64,000 nt of DNA from Achromobacter seleniivolatilans. GTDB taxonomy: Bacteria; Pseudomonadota; Gammaproteobacteria; Burkholderiales; Burkholderiaceae_B. Position numbers and translations under genes: made by a program. The stretch spans positions 4,588,001 through 4,652,000 of the forward strand of contig NZ_CP132976.1 of the NCBI RefSeq assembly GCF_030864005.1, in the 5' to 3' direction. Positions 15,562-26,078 of the stretch are shown one piece after another. The notes beneath the pieces are model-generated. The model saw only the letters and a list, made by a program, of their open reading frames with translations, did no database searches and was not told the origin of the DNA. Every line of letters starts with the position of its first letter. The stretch's first letter is position 1.

Positions 15562-18500
15562 ATGCCCCAAATTACCCCGATCGAATCCTGTCCCACCCCC
15601 AAGGCGACCCCTATCGATGCCAGCCGCATTGGTATGCCCGCGGCCCAGGGTCTCTACCACCCCAAAAACGAACATGACGCTTGCGGCGTCGGTTTTGTTG
15701 CGCATATCAAGGGCAAGAAAAGCCACGCGATCATCCAGCAGGGTCTGAAGATTCTGGAAAACCTGGATCACCGCGGTGCGGTCGGCGCAGACAAGCTGAT
15801 GGGCGACGGCGCTGGCATCCTGATTCAGATCCCGGACACGCTTTACCGCGACGAACTGGGCCAGCAAGGCATCATCCTGCCGCCGCCGGGTGAATATGGC
15901 GTCGCCATGGTGTTCCTGCCCAAGGAAACCGCTTCGCGCCTGGCCTGCGAACAGGAACTGGAACGTTCCGTGCGCGCCGAAGGCCAGGTCGTGCTGGGCT
16001 GGCGTAATGTGCCCGTGGACGTCGACATGCCGATGTCGCCCACTGTGCGCGAATGCGAACCCGTGATCCGCCAGCTGTTCATCGGCCGCGGCGCCGACGT
16101 GATGGTGCCGGACGCGCTGGAACGCAAGCTGTACGTGATTCGCAAGACGGCCAGCCACGCCATCCAGAACATGCATCTGGCTCACGGCAAGGAATACTTC
16201 GTGCCGTCGGCCTCGGTTCGCACCGTGGTCTACAAGGGCCTGCTGCTGGCCGATCAGGTGGGCCGCTACTACCGCGACCTGGCCGATACCCGCGCCGTGT
16301 CCGCGCTGGCGCTGGTGCACCAGCGTTTCTCGACCAACACCTTCCCGGCATGGCCGCTGGCCCACCCGTACCGCATGATTGCCCACAACGGCGAAATCAA
16401 CACGGTCAAGGGCAACTTCAACTGGCTGCGCGCCCGCGAAGGGATGATGCAGTCGGCCGTACTGGGCGACGACCTGAAAAAGCTGTACCCCATCGTCTAC
16501 GAAGGCCAGTCGGACACCGCTACGTTCGATAACTGCCTGGAACTGCTGGTGAACTCGGGCTACTCGCTGGCCCACGCCATGATGATGATGATCCCGGAAG
16601 CCTGGGAACAGCACACGCAAATGGACGAAAGCCGCCGCGCTTTCTATGAATATCACGCCGCCATGATGGAGCCGTGGGACGGCCCCGCCGCCGTCGCGTT
16701 CACCGATGGCCGCCAGATCGGCGCCACGCTGGACCGCAACGGCCTGCGCCCCGCCCGCTATCTGGTGACCGACGACGACATGGTCATCCTGGCGTCCGAA
16801 GCCGGCACGCTGTCGATCCCGGAAAACCGCATCGTCAAGAAGTGGCGCCTGCAGCCGGGCAAGATGTTCCTGATCGACCTGGAACAAGGCCGCATCATTG
16901 ACGACGCCGAGATCAAGCTGCAACTGGCCAACAGCCGCCCGTACCGCCAGTGGATCGAACGTTTGCAGATCAAGCTGGAATCGCTTCCGGCTCCGCGCCA
17001 GGCGGCTGTTGCTACGCAATCGTCCGTCGCGTTGCTGGATCGCCAGCAGGCTTTTGGCTGGACCCAGGAAGACTACAAGTTCATCCTGGAGCCCATGGCG
17101 TCGACCGGTGAAGAAGTTATCGGCTCGATGGGCAATGACGCCCCGCTGGCCGTGCTGTCCGATCGCGCCAAGCCGTTCTACAACTACTTCCGCCAGTTGT
17201 TCGCGCAGGTCACGAACCCGCCTATCGACCCCATCCGCGAACAGCTGGTGATGTCGCTGGTGTCGTTCATCGGCCCCAAGCCCAATCTGCTGGACATCAA
17301 CAACGTCAACCCGCCGCTGCGTCTGGAAGTGTCCCAGCCGGTGCTGGATTTCGCCGCGATGGCGCAGATCCGCGACATCGAGCAGGTAACGGGCAAGAAA
17401 TTCCGCAGCTTTGAACTGGACATCACGTACCCCGCCGCCTGGGGCCCCGAGGGCATTGAAGCCCGCGTGGCCGCGCTGTGCGCGCGCGCCGTCGATGCCG
17501 TGCAAAGCGGCTACAACATCCTGATCGTGTCGGACCGCCTGGTCGACAGCGAACGCGTGGCCATCCCCGCGCTGCTGGCAACCTCCGCCGTTCACCAGCA
17601 CTTGATCCGCGCCGGTCTGCGCACCAATACCGGCCTGGTCGTGGAAACCGGCTCGGCTCGTGAAGTGCACCACTTCGCGCTCTTGGGTGGCTACGGCGCC
17701 GAAGCCATTCACCCCTACCTGGCGCTCGAATCGCTGGGCAAGATGAATGACCCCGAAAAGGCCGTGAAGAACTTCATCAAGGCGATTGGCAAGGGATTGA
17801 ACAAGGTCATGTCCAAGATGGGCATCTCGACCTATATGTCCTACACCGGCGCGCAGATCTTCGAAGCCGTGGGCCTGCAAAGCGGCCTGGTGAACAAGTA
17901 CTTCACCGGCACCTCGTCCAACATTGAAGGCATCGGCATCTTCCAGGTTGCTGAAGAGGCGCTGCGCCAGCACCGCGCTGCGTTCAGCACCGACCCGGTT
18001 CTGGCCAACGACCTGGACGCCGGCGGCGAATATGCCTACCGCGTCCGCGGCGAAGAGCACATGTGGACCCCGGATTCGATCGCCAAGCTGCAACACGCTT
18101 CGCGCGCCAACAACTACCGCACGTACAAGGAGTACGCGCAGATCATCAACGACCAGAGCCGTCGCCACATGACCTTGCGCGGCCTGTTCGAGTTCCGCTT
18201 TGATCCGTCGCGCGCCATCCCGCTGGACGATGTTGAATCGGCCAAGGATATCGTCAAGCGTTTCGCCACCGGCGCCATGTCGCTGGGTTCGATCTCGACC
18301 GAAGCGCACTCGGTGCTGGCAGTGGCCATGAACCGTATCGGCGGCAAGTCCAACACCGGCGAAGGCGGCGAAGACGAGCTGCGCTACCGCGCCGAAATGC
18401 GCGAAGGCAAGAGCACCATCAAGGACGGCGACACGCTGGCCTCGCTGCTGGGCTCTGACCGCATCGAAGCCGATGTGGAACTGAAGAAGGGCGACTCGCT

Positions 18501-20301
18501 GCGCTCAAAGATCAAGCAGGTGGCGTCGGGCCGTTTTGGCGTGACCGCCGAATACCTGTCGTCTGCCGATCAGATCCAGATCAAGATGGCGCAAGGCGCC
18601 AAGCCTGGCGAAGGCGGCCAGTTGCCCGGCCACAAAGTGTCGGAATACATCGCCAAGCTGCGCTACTCAGTGCCGGGCGTGGGGCTGATTTCCCCCCCGC
18701 CGCACCATGACATCTATTCGATCGAAGACTTGGCCCAACTGATTCACGATCTGAAGAACGTGAATCCCAAGGCCTCGGTGTCGGTCAAGCTGGTGTCCGA
18801 AGTGGGTGTGGGCACGGTGGCCGCCGGCGTTGCCAAGGCCAAGGCCGATCACGTTGTGATTGCAGGCCATGACGGCGGCACGGGCGCGTCCCCGGTGTCG
18901 TCCATCAAGCACGTGGGTACGCCGTGGGAACTGGGTCTGGCCGAAACGCAGCAGACGCTGGTGCTGAACCGCCTGCGCAGCCGCATCCGCGTGCAGGCCG
19001 ACGGCCAGATGAAGACCGGCCGCGACGTGGTTATTGGCGCGCTGTTGGGCGCCGATGAATTCGGCTTCGCCACCGCTCCGCTGGTGGTCGAAGGCTGCAT
19101 CATGATGCGCAAGTGCCACCTGAACACCTGCCCGGTGGGCGTGGCGACGCAAGACCCGGTCCTACGCAAGAAATTCCAAGGCAAGCCCGAGCACGTGGTG
19201 AACTTCTTCTTCTTCATCGCTGAAGAAGTCCGCGAAATCATGGCTCAATTGGGCATCCGCAAGTTCGACGACCTGATCGGCCGCGCCGATCTGCTGGACA
19301 TGCGTTCGGGCGTCGAGCACTGGAAGGCCCAAGGCCTGAACTTCGCCCGCGTGTTCCATCAAACGCAGTCCGACGCATCCGTGCGTCAGACCGAAGAACA
19401 GGATCACGGCCTGGCGGGCGCGCTGGATCACCAGTTGATCGAACGCAGCAAACCCGCGCTGGAACGCGGCGAAAAGGTGTCCTTCATCGTTCCGGTGCGC
19501 AACCGCAACCGCACGATCGGCGCCATGCTGTCGGGCGCTGTGGCCTCGCGCTACGGCCATGACGGCTTGCCGGACGACACCATCCATATTCAGTGCAACG
19601 GCACCGCCGGCCAAAGCTTCGGCGCGTTCCTGGCGCATGGCATCACGATGGATCTGGTGGGCGAAGGCAACGACTACGTGGGCAAGGGTTTGTCGGGCGG
19701 CCGCATCATCGTGCGCTCGCCTAACGACTTCCGCGGCTTTGGCCCCGACCACATCATTGCCGGCAACACCGTGCTGTACGGCGCGTTGGCGGGCGAAGCC
19801 TTCTTCAACGGCGTGGCTGGCGAACGTTTCGCGGTGCGTAACTCGGGCGCCGCCACGGTCGTGGAAGGCACGGGCGACCACGGTTGCGAATACATGACGG
19901 GCGGCACGGTGGTGGTGCTGGGCGCTACGGGCCGCAACTTCGCAGCCGGCATGTCGGGCGGCGTGGCGTATGTGTGGGACCCGGAGCGCACGTTGAAGCA
20001 TCGCGTCAACATGTCGATGGTTGAACTGGAAGGCGTGGCCGCGCACGCGGAGCAACAGGCGTTGAACAACATCGACGTCTGGCACAGCGCGCAACGCGGT
20101 CACGAACGCGAGACGGATGAAACCATCTTGCGCCGCCTGGTGGAAGACCACTTCCGCTACACCGGCAGCTACCGCGCCCGCGAGATCCTGGGTGACTGGG
20201 AAGCGTCGCGCGGCAAATTCGTAAAGGTCATGCCGACGGACTACCGTCGCGCATTGGGTGAAATGTGGCGTGCAGCCAACCAGCAACAATTGGCTGCGTG
20301 A
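15562..20301 (+). CDS. gltB: Glutamate synthase (NADPH) large subunit
   Basis: The 1579-residue enzyme transfers the glutamine amide to 2-oxoglutarate. An N-terminal propeptide ends at Cys41, the class II glutaminase nucleophile in [12 protein letters not shown]-binding synthase and 3Fe-4S domains follow, with the cluster motif [12 protein letters not shown], and a C-terminal GXGXG beta-helix domain. ATG 15562 follows GCGGAG and gives a propeptide close to the E. coli length; GTG 15508 and ATG 15631 are alternatives. gltD follows 8 bases after the stop. Confidence 0.97.
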   Translation: MPQITPIESCPTPKATPIDASRIGMPAAQGLYHPKNEHDACGVGFVAHIKGKKSHAIIQQGLKILENLDHRGAVGADKLMGDGAGILIQIPDTLYRDELGQQGIILPPPGEYGVAMVFLPKETASRLACEQELERSVRAEGQVVLGWRNVPVDVDMPMSPTVRECEPVIRQLFIGRGADVMVPDALERKLYVIRKTASHAIQNMHLAHGKEYFVPSASVRTVVYKGLLLADQVGRYYRDLADTRAVSALALVHQRFSTNTFPAWPLAHPYRMIAHNGEINTVKGNFNWLRAREGMMQSAVLGDDLKKLYPIVYEGQSDTATFDNCLELLVNSGYSLAHAMMMMIPEAWEQHTQMDESRRAFYEYHAAMMEPWDGPAAVAFTDGRQIGATLDRNGLRPARYLVTDDDMVILASEAGTLSIPENRIVKKWRLQPGKMFLIDLEQGRIIDDAEIKLQLANSRPYRQWIERLQIKLESLPAPRQAAVATQSSVALLDRQQAFGWTQEDYKFILEPMASTGEEVIGSMGNDAPLAVLSDRAKPFYNYFRQLFAQVTNPPIDPIREQLVMSLVSFIGPKPNLLDINNVNPPLRLEVSQPVLDFAAMAQIRDIEQVTGKKFRSFELDITYPAAWGPEGIEARVAALCARAVDAVQSGYNILIVSDRLVDSERVAIPALLATSAVHQHLIRAGLRTNTGLVVETGSAREVHHFALLGGYGAEAIHPYLALESLGKMNDPEKAVKNFIKAIGKGLNKVMSKMGISTYMSYTGAQIFEAVGLQSGLVNKYFTGTSSNIEGIGIFQVAEEALRQHRAAFSTDPVLANDLDAGGEYAYRVRGEEHMWTPDSIAKLQHASRANNYRTYKEYAQIINDQSRRHMTLRGLFEFRFDPSRAIPLDDVESAKDIVKRFATGAMSLGSISTEAHSVLAVAMNRIGGKSNTGEGGEDELRYRAEMREGKSTIKDGDTLASLLGSDRIEADVELKKGDSLRSKIKQVASGRFGVTAEYLSSADQIQIKMAQGAKPGEGGQLPGHKVSEYIAKLRYSVPGVGLISPPPHHDIYSIEDLAQLIHDLKNVNPKASVSVKLVSEVGVGTVAAGVAKAKADHVVIAGHDGGTGASPVSSIKHVGTPWELGLAETQQTLVLNRLRSRIRVQADGQMKTGRDVVIGALLGADEFGFATAPLVVEGCIMMRKCHLNTCPVGVATQDPVLRKKFQGKPEHVVNFFFFIAEEVREIMAQLGIRKFDDLIGRADLLDMRSGVEHWKAQGLNFARVFHQTQSDASVRQTEEQDHGLAGALDHQLIERSKPALERGEKVSFIVPVRNRNRTIGAMLSGAVASRYGHDGLPDDTIHIQCNGTAGQSFGAFLAHGITMDLVGEGNDYVGKGLSGGRIIVRSPNDFRGFGPDHIIAGNTVLYGALAGEAFFNGVAGERFAVRNSGAATVVEGTGDHGCEYMTGGTVVVLGATGRNFAAGMSGGVAYVWDPERTLKHRVNMSMVELEGVAAHAEQQALNNIDVWHSAQRGHERETDETILRRLVEDHFRYTGSYRAREILGDWEASRGKFVKVMPTDYRRALGEMWRAANQQQLAA

Positions 20302-20309
20302 GGGATACC

Positions 20310-21776
20310 ATGGGAAAGATTACCGGCTTTATGGAATTTCAGCGTCTGCAGGAGGCCTCCGAGGCCCCGCAGAAGCGGCTGAAGAACTGGCGCGAATTCG
20401 TGCTGCATTTGACCGATGACCAGGCCAAGCAGCAAGCCGCGCGCTGCATGGACTGCGGCATTCCGTTTTGCAACAACGGCTGCCCGGTCAACAACATCAT
20501 CCCCGACTGGAATGACCTGGTGTACAAGCAGGACTGGCGCCGTGCGCTGGATGTGCTGCACTCCACCAACAACTTCCCGGAGTTCACGGGCCGCATCTGC
20601 CCGGCGCCGTGTGAAGCTGCCTGTACCTTGAACATCAACAGCGACGCGGTCGGTATCAAGTCGATCGAACACGCCATCATCGACAAGGGCTGGGCGGAAG
20701 GCTGGGTTGCGCCGCTGGTGCCTGCTCGCAAGACGGGCAAGAAGGTTGCCGTGGTGGGTTCAGGCCCCGCCGGCATGGCGTGCGCGCAGCAGCTGGCGCG
20801 TGCGGGCCATGCCGTGACCTTGTTCGAGAAGAGCGATCGGATCGGCGGCCTGTTGCGTTATGGCATTCCCGACTTCAAGCTGGAAAAGCACCAGATCGAT
20901 CGCCGCATTTCGCAGATGGAAGCCGAAGGCGTCGAGTTCGCGCCGTCGACCTACATCGGCAGCCCGAAAGACCCCGTGGCCGATGGCCTGACCGTGCGCA
21001 CGCCGGATTCGCTGTTGGCTGAATTCGACGCCGTGGTCATGAGCGGCGGTTCGGAAACGCCGCGTGACCTGCCGGTGCCGGGACGCGAACTGTCGGGCGT
21101 TTATTACGCCATGGATTTCCTGCGCCAGCAGAACAAGGCCGTGGCAGGCGACCGCCTGACCGACCAGACGCTGGCCAAAGGCAAGCACGTGGTCGTGATC
21201 GGCGGCGGCGACACGGGTTCTGATTGCGTGGGCACCAGCAACCGCCATGGCGCGGCCTCGGTCACGCAATTCGAACTGATGCCCCAGCCGCCCGAGTCCG
21301 AAAACAAGACCATGACGTGGCCGTACTGGCCGCTGAAAATGCGCACCTCGTCCTCGCACGAAGAGGGCTGCGACCGCGATTGGTCCGTGACCACCAAGCT
21401 GTTCCAGGGCAGCAATGGGAAGGTCGAAAAGCTGATCGGCTCGCGCGTGGAATGGTTCAAGGACGAAGCCACCGGCCAGATGAAGATGCGCGAAGTCGAA
21501 GGTTCGGAATTCGAAATCAAGGCCGATCTGGTGCTGCTGGCGATGGGTTTTGTATCGCCGGTGCAGACCGTGCTTGACGCCTTTGGCGTGGATCGCGATG
21601 CGCGCGGCAACGTGCGCGCCAACACCGACGACTACCGCACCAATGTGGAAAAAGTCTTTACCGCTGGCGACATGCGCCGGGGCCAATCGCTGGTGGTCTG
21701 GGCCATCCGCGAAGGCCGTCAGTGCGCCCGTTCAGTCGATGCGTACCTGATGGGCAGCAGCGAACTGCCGCGCTGA
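20310..21776 (+). CDS. gltD: Glutamate synthase (NADPH) small subunit
   Basis: A 488-residue flavoprotein that feeds electrons from NADPH to GltB. The N-terminus carries two 4Fe-4S cysteine sets ([14 protein letters not shown] and CPAPCEAAC); a FAD-binding [20 protein letters not shown] and an NADPH-binding [13 protein letters not shown] follow. Length is normal. ATG 20310 comes after AGGGAT, 8 bases beyond the gltB stop, so the two are co-translated from one operon. Confidence 0.97.
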   Translation: MGKITGFMEFQRLQEASEAPQKRLKNWREFVLHLTDDQAKQQAARCMDCGIPFCNNGCPVNNIIPDWNDLVYKQDWRRALDVLHSTNNFPEFTGRICPAPCEAACTLNINSDAVGIKSIEHAIIDKGWAEGWVAPLVPARKTGKKVAVVGSGPAGMACAQQLARAGHAVTLFEKSDRIGGLLRYGIPDFKLEKHQIDRRISQMEAEGVEFAPSTYIGSPKDPVADGLTVRTPDSLLAEFDAVVMSGGSETPRDLPVPGRELSGVYYAMDFLRQQNKAVAGDRLTDQTLAKGKHVVVIGGGDTGSDCVGTSNRHGAASVTQFELMPQPPESENKTMTWPYWPLKMRTSSSHEEGCDRDWSVTTKLFQGSNGKVEKLIGSRVEWFKDEATGQMKMREVEGSEFEIKADLVLLAMGFVSPVQTVLDAFGVDRDARGNVRANTDDYRTNVEKVFTAGDMRRGQSLVVWAIREGRQCARSVDAYLMGSSELPR

Positions 21777-21823
21777 TTTTTCCTGCTGTGTGCGGGGAGT
21801 AACACCCCTGCGCACTGCATCCT

Positions 21824-21864
21824 GCATTCGCCGCCTTGCGCCCCCGGTGCAAGGCGGCGAATGC
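21824..21864. repeat. 16-bp perfect hairpin between gltD and chrA
   Basis: GCATTCGCCGCCTTGC (21824-21839) and its perfect complement (21849-21864) enclose a 9-base loop. No T run follows on either strand, so it is not a standard intrinsic terminator; it could stabilise the gltBD 3' end or partly insulate chrA. Confidence 0.6.
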
Positions 21865-21927
21865 CATTCAGGCGCCCGACAATTTCAATTCCGTAAGATG
21901 CGGCATCCCTTTGCCGCGTACGCATTC

Positions 21928-22497
21928 ATGTCCACCGCCCCCATCGCTTCGCCGACCCTGCCGCAGATTTTCCTGGCATTCACAAAAGTGGGCCTGACCA
22001 GTTTCGGAGGGGGTTTGAGCGGCTGGATGATGCGCGAATTTGTACAGCAGCGGCGCTGGATGTCCGAAGCGGATTTTCTTTCCGGCCTGGCGCTGGCCCA
22101 GTCCTTTCCCGGCGTGAATGTGGTGAACCTGGCCATTTGGATCGGGTTTCGGCTGCGCGGCGGCCCCGGCGCCTTGCTGGGTGGCTTGGGTATCACCGTG
22201 CCCCCGATGTTGGTAGCAATTGCGTTGGCAGCGCTGTTTGCCAGCATGGCGCAGTCGCACGGGCTGCACGTTGGCATGGCCGGCGTTGCTGCGGCGGCGG
22301 TGGGCGTATCGCTGCAAACGGGTCTGCGCGCAGCGCGGCGGTCCTTGGTTGGCGTGGTGCCGGCAGTGATCATGGCCGCGACGTTTGCCGCCATCTTTCT
22401 GTTGCGGCTGCCGCTTTTGTGGGTAGTGGGCGCGATGGCGCCGCTGTCGATCCTTATCGCCTACACGCGCATCCGCCGGCAGGAGCCGCGCCCATGA
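21928..22497 (+). CDS. Chromate transporter, N-terminal-type half
   Basis: A 189-residue CHR-family membrane protein with the family signature FTKVGLTSFGGGLSGWM at its start, then F-P-G-V-N, and about six helices. Short-chain CHR proteins work as pairs; the second half overlaps it by four bases (ATGA). Predicted to export chromate, though many CHR pairs have unknown natural substrates. A longer frame from 21790 crosses the strong hairpin and is not preferred. Confidence 0.9.
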   Translation: MSTAPIASPTLPQIFLAFTKVGLTSFGGGLSGWMMREFVQQRRWMSEADFLSGLALAQSFPGVNVVNLAIWIGFRLRGGPGALLGGLGITVPPMLVAIALAALFASMAQSHGLHVGMAGVAAAAVGVSLQTGLRAARRSLVGVVPAVIMAATFAAIFLLRLPLLWVVGAMAPLSILIAYTRIRRQEPRP

Positions 22498-23021
22498 ATC
22501 TGGCGACCCTGCACGATCTGTTTTCAGTCTTCACGCCGCTTTCTTTTCTGACGGTGGGCGGCGGACAAAGCATCCTGCCGGATATCCACCGCCAGGCAGT
22601 GGACGGCTATGGCTGGATCAACGATGCGCAGTTCCTGGACTACTTTGCGCTCTCGCGCATTACGCCGGGCCCGGCGTCCCTGCTGGTGACCTTGATAGGC
22701 TGGCATGTGGGCGGATGGAGCGGCGCCATCGCTGCGTCGATCGCAATCTTTCTGCCGTGCTCGCTGCTGATTTATGCGCTGGCGCGCGTCTGGGCGCGAT
22801 ACCGTCACACCGCTTGCATCCGGGCGATTGAAGCCGGGCTGGTGCCGGTGGCGGCGGGCATGATCCTGGCGTCGTCATGCACGATTTTGCGCGCGGCCGA
22901 AGGCGGCGCATGGGCTTGGGGCGTTGCGGCCGCATCCACCGCCGCACTCGTCTACACACGCATCAGCCCATTCATCATGCTGGGCCTGGGCGCTGCCGTT
23001 TTTCTGGTGGCGCTTTCTTGA
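22494..23021 (+). CDS. Chromate transporter, C-terminal-type half
   Basis: The 175-residue partner of the preceding gene, with FLTVGGGQSILPDI, the F-A-L-S-R-I-T-P-G-P motif and about five to six helices. The two short CHR proteins are expected to insert in opposite orientation and form a heterodimer equal to one long ChrA. Start ATG 22494 overlaps the upstream stop codon, showing translational coupling. Confidence 0.9.
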   Translation: MNLATLHDLFSVFTPLSFLTVGGGQSILPDIHRQAVDGYGWINDAQFLDYFALSRITPGPASLLVTLIGWHVGGWSGAIAASIAIFLPCSLLIYALARVWARYRHTACIRAIEAGLVPVAAGMILASSCTILRAAEGGAWAWGVAAASTAALVYTRISPFIMLGLGAAVFLVALS

Positions 23022-23120
23022 TGGTTCTTTCCAATGCCGCCATCGTGAGCCGGGGGTAGCGCCTTCTGACACGCTGCTTGTTGCAGTGCAGCCACGGCCC
23101 GTTCTCCATCTTTTCACGGT

Positions 23121-23134
23121 TTGACACATATCAA
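23121..23134 (+). promoter_or_regulatory. FNR/Anr-type box upstream of ompW
   Basis: TTGAC-ACAT-ATCAA matches the FNR consensus TTGAT-N4-ATCAA at nine of ten positions, 65 bases before the ompW start. OmpW is oxygen-regulated through FNR in enterobacteria, which supports the call. Confidence 0.65.
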
Positions 23135-23198
23135 TCGTGCCGGGCGGCAGGTCTGCGAACCTGTGGTCTTACCCCTACGGAAAGATCGGAGAAGAAAA

Positions 23199-23837
23199 AT
23201 GTTTTCGCTGAACGGGCGTATTCGCGCCACCGCTATCGCCGGCCTGATTGCAGCCGGTGCATTCGCCGCTCCCGCGCATGCCCACGAAGCGGGCGATGTG
23301 CTGTTCCGGGTTGGCGTGACGCAGGTTCGCCCCTCTTCCAACAACGGCACCGTGCTCGACGGCTCGGTGAAGCTGGACGCCAACAACAACGTACGTCCCA
23401 GCTTCACGCTGGGCTATATGGTGACGCGCAACATCGGTATCGAACTGTTGGGCGCCTGGCCGTTCCAGCACGATGTCAGCGGCAGCGGCCTGGGCAAGAT
23501 CGGCTCCAGCAAGCAATTGCCTCCCACGTTGAGCCTGCAATGGCACATCCTGCCTGACAGCATGATCCAACCCTACATCGGTGTGGGCATCAACTACACG
23601 CACTTCTTCGACACGAAGGCTGAAGGCGCGTTGAAGGGTTCTGATTTGAAGATGGGCGATTCCTGGGGTGTGGCCGCGCAGTTGGGCGCCGACTTCAAGA
23701 TCAATGAACGCTGGTTCATGAACGCAGACATTCGCTACATCGACATCAAGTCGAAGGTGAAGCTGGACGGCCAACACATCGGCACCGCCCGCATCGACCC
23801 GTGGGTCGCGACCATCGGCGTCGGCTACCGCTTCTAA
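23199..23837 (+). CDS. ompW: OmpW family outer membrane protein
   Basis: A 212-residue protein with a signal peptide (cut after AHA, about residue 28), the eight-stranded OmpW barrel pattern (GDVLFRVGVTQVRP, LGYMVTRNIGIELLG, IQPYIGVGINYTHFF, WVATIGVGYRF) and a C-terminal Phe. OmpW forms a small hydrophobic channel in the outer membrane. ATG 23199 has GGAGAAG; the in-frame ATG-like start at 23121 overlaps the FNR box and is rejected. Confidence 0.93.
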   Translation: MFSLNGRIRATAIAGLIAAGAFAAPAHAHEAGDVLFRVGVTQVRPSSNNGTVLDGSVKLDANNNVRPSFTLGYMVTRNIGIELLGAWPFQHDVSGSGLGKIGSSKQLPPTLSLQWHILPDSMIQPYIGVGINYTHFFDTKAEGALKGSDLKMGDSWGVAAQLGADFKINERWFMNADIRYIDIKSKVKLDGQHIGTARIDPWVATIGVGYRF

Positions 23838-23857
23838 AGTATTTTTTATTGAATCCG

Positions 23858-23902
23858 CAGGCCTGAAGGTTGCGCGCCGTTGCCGCGCAACCTTCAGGCC
23901 TG
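23858..23902. terminator. 19-bp hairpin between convergent ompW and LysR genes
   Basis: CAGGCCTGAAGGTTGCGCG (23858-23876) pairs perfectly with 23884-23902 over a 7-base loop and covers the LysR gene's stop codon. T/A-rich sequence (ATTTTTTATTG) lies before it on plus. It probably ends or protects transcripts from both sides, although neither side has a classic T run directly after the stem. Confidence 0.55.
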
Positions 23903-24766
23903 TGACGCTTGCAGCTCTTGCCGCAGCGCCTGCAAGGCGGGAGTATCGTCATCGGCGCGCCAGACCAGCTGAGTCTGCGCCCGGCCAAAGGGTCCCGACA
24001 AAGCGCTGACGCGGACCGAGTGTTCCGCCGCCAGCACCGCCAGCACCGAACGCGGCACAATCGCCATGCCGGACCCGGCGGCCACGCACGCCACGATGGC
24101 GTGATACGACGCAAACTCCATCACCCTGCCTGGCGCCATGCCTTCGTGGTTCAGCCACGACTCAAGAATGCGCCGGTACGAGCACCCCGATGCGAACGCG
24201 ATGACGGTTCGATCGCCCAGTTCGCGCGGACTTTTGATCTCGCCCCAAGCCAGCGGTGAAATCAACGCCAGCTCTTCATTGAATGCATCGATTGCCGTCA
24301 GTCCGTCAGCGGGAAACGGCTGCGCCACAAATGCGGCTTCGATCTCGTAGTTGCGGACCTTGGCGGCCAGCGCCCCCGACGTGCCCGTCACCAGCTCAAT
24401 ACCCACTTGCGGCCATGCGGCGTGATAGGCGGCAAGAATAGGCGGCAGCCGCGCGGCGGCCGTGCTTTCCATGGTCCCGATGCGCAGTACGCCTTGCGGC
24501 GCTCCATCACGTACAGCAGCCTGGGCCTCATCCGACAGACGCAGCAAACGATCGGCGTACGACAACAGCACGCGTCCTTGATCGGACAGCACCAGCCGGC
24601 GGTTTTGACGCCGGAAGAGCGGGGCGTTCAATGATGCTTCTAGCTGCTTGAGCCGCGTCGATACATTCGACTGCACCCGGTTCAGGTGGAGCGCCGCGCG
24701 CGCCACGCCGCCCTGGTCGGCCACCGCCTTGAATATTTGCAACGCGTCCAGATCCAAGTTTCTCAT
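23894..24766 (-). CDS. LysR family transcriptional regulator
   Basis: A 290-residue LTTR: N-terminal winged helix-turn-helix (LDALQIFKAVADQGGVARAALHLNRVQSNVSTRLKQLE), then a two-lobed inducer domain (about 90-290). It is divergent from an MFS transporter gene with 64 bases between starts that carry palindromes, the usual layout for a regulator and its target. The inducer is unknown. Confidence 0.92.
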   Translation of the reverse strand: MRNLDLDALQIFKAVADQGGVARAALHLNRVQSNVSTRLKQLEASLNAPLFRRQNRRLVLSDQGRVLLSYADRLLRLSDEAQAAVRDGAPQGVLRIGTMESTAAARLPPILAAYHAAWPQVGIELVTGTSGALAAKVRNYEIEAAFVAQPFPADGLTAIDAFNEELALISPLAWGEIKSPRELGDRTVIAFASGCSYRRILESWLNHEGMAPGRVMEFASYHAIVACVAAGSGMAIVPRSVLAVLAAEHSVRVSALSGPFGRAQTQLVWRADDDTPALQALRQELQASQA

Positions 24767-24769
24767 TTC

Positions 24770-24801
24770 AAGAACCTATGTTCTTAATAATTCACTATTA
24801 A
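24770..24801. promoter_or_regulatory. Candidate LysR operators between regulator and MFS gene
   Basis: AAGAAC-N4-GTTCTT (24770-24785) starts 3 bases before the LysR start codon, and TTAATA-N6-TATTAA (24784-24801) follows. Both palindromes fit an autoregulated divergent LTTR promoter; T-N11-A type spacing is present in the AT-rich second site. Confidence 0.5.
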
Positions 24802-24830
24802 AGATATTAGTACAGCCGTAGAGTAGGTGC

Positions 24831-26054
24831 ATGTCAACGCCTGCTTACCCTTCTGTCTCTGCCTCGCAAAACGCCGCCAGCCTGGCTTGGCCGGCCGCGC
24901 TGGCTTTGGCCGCCGCCATGGGTATTGGCCGTTTCGCCTTTACGCCCGTGTGGCCGCTGATGGCCGAAGAGGGCGGGCTGTCGCTGACCCAAGGCGGCTG
25001 GATGGCCTCGGCCAACTACATCGGTTATCTGCTGGGTGCGCTGGCCGCCGTTGCCTGGCCTGTACGCCGCCTGCGTGGCCGGCTGGCGGTCAGTTTGCTC
25101 GCCGTGGCGTTACTGACGCTTGCCATGCCCCTGTTCCATAGCGTGGCCGCTTGGTCTGCGCTGCGTCTGGCTGCGGGCTACGCCAGCGCCAGCGCCTTTA
25201 TTTGCGTGGTGGCATGGCGCCCCGTGCCGCCTGGCGACCCGCGCGAAGTCGGGGCGGCCGCCGTGACCTACGCAGGCGTAGGGGCGGGCATTGCCCTGAC
25301 CGGCCTGGCCTGCCTGGCGCTGATGGCAGGCAATGTGCGGGCGGACGGCATGTGGCTGACCTTGGGCACCATCACCTTGGCCTTGTCGGCGATCGCGTGG
25401 CCGGGCCTGAACCGTCACGCGGCGCCCGTCACCCGTTCGGCCGCAGCCGCGGCACCTGCCCGCCTGCCTAGCTCGATCTCCAGGCTGGCGCTGCACTATG
25501 GCGTTTTTGGCATCGGCTACATCATTCCCGCCACGTTCCTGCCCGCAATGGCGAAAGAGATCATTCCCGACCCGGCCATCTTTGGATGGGCCTGGCCCTT
25601 GTTCGGCCTGGCTGCCGCCGTGTCCTGCCTGCTGGTTCCGCGGCTGGCGCGCGGACGCGACGAGAAGGCCGTCTGGCAGGGCGCCCAAGCCTTGATGGCG
25701 TTGGGCATGGTGACCGTCGCGGTCTGGCACCACATTGCCGCCGTGATCGTGGCATCGCTGCTGGTGGGCGGCACGTTCATGGTGATCACGCAGGCTGGCA
25801 TGCTGACCGCAAGGCGCGCGGCCAAGGCCTCGGCGGCGCGTGCAGCCGCCGTCATGACCGCGGCGTTCGCCGCGGGCCAGATTCTGGGACCGCTGCTGGC
25901 CTCTTGGGCGGAACACTGGGGCGCGGGTCTGCCGCAAGTGCTGGGAGCCGGTGCGGCGATGTTGGCGCTGTCGGCATGGCGCTTGGGAAAAATCACGACA
26001 GATGACAGTAGCGCTGGGCATAATGCGATCGGCCCCCAGGGCCGTACACATTAG
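24831..26054 (+). CDS. YbfB/YjiJ-type MFS transporter
   Basis: A 407-residue protein with 12 predicted helices and the YbfB/YjiJ opening (AMGIGRFAFTPVWPLM) of this MFS group. The substrate is unknown. It is divergent from the LysR gene, which probably controls it. A Bug-type binding protein gene follows 24 bases after its stop, so the two may share a transcript. Confidence 0.88.
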   Translation: MSTPAYPSVSASQNAASLAWPAALALAAAMGIGRFAFTPVWPLMAEEGGLSLTQGGWMASANYIGYLLGALAAVAWPVRRLRGRLAVSLLAVALLTLAMPLFHSVAAWSALRLAAGYASASAFICVVAWRPVPPGDPREVGAAAVTYAGVGAGIALTGLACLALMAGNVRADGMWLTLGTITLALSAIAWPGLNRHAAPVTRSAAAAAPARLPSSISRLALHYGVFGIGYIIPATFLPAMAKEIIPDPAIFGWAWPLFGLAAAVSCLLVPRLARGRDEKAVWQGAQALMALGMVTVAVWHHIAAVIVASLLVGGTFMVITQAGMLTARRAAKASAARAAAVMTAAFAAGQILGPLLASWAEHWGAGLPQVLGAGAAMLALSAWRLGKITTDDSSAGHNAIGPQGRTH

Positions 26055-26078
26055 AAAAGAGAACGAGGAGCACCCAGC

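Noticed and set aside
15532..18309. 925-residue minus-strand frame opposite gltB.
   Set aside because: A long antisense shadow caused by high GC at third positions; composition is unlike a real protein and gltB is certain.
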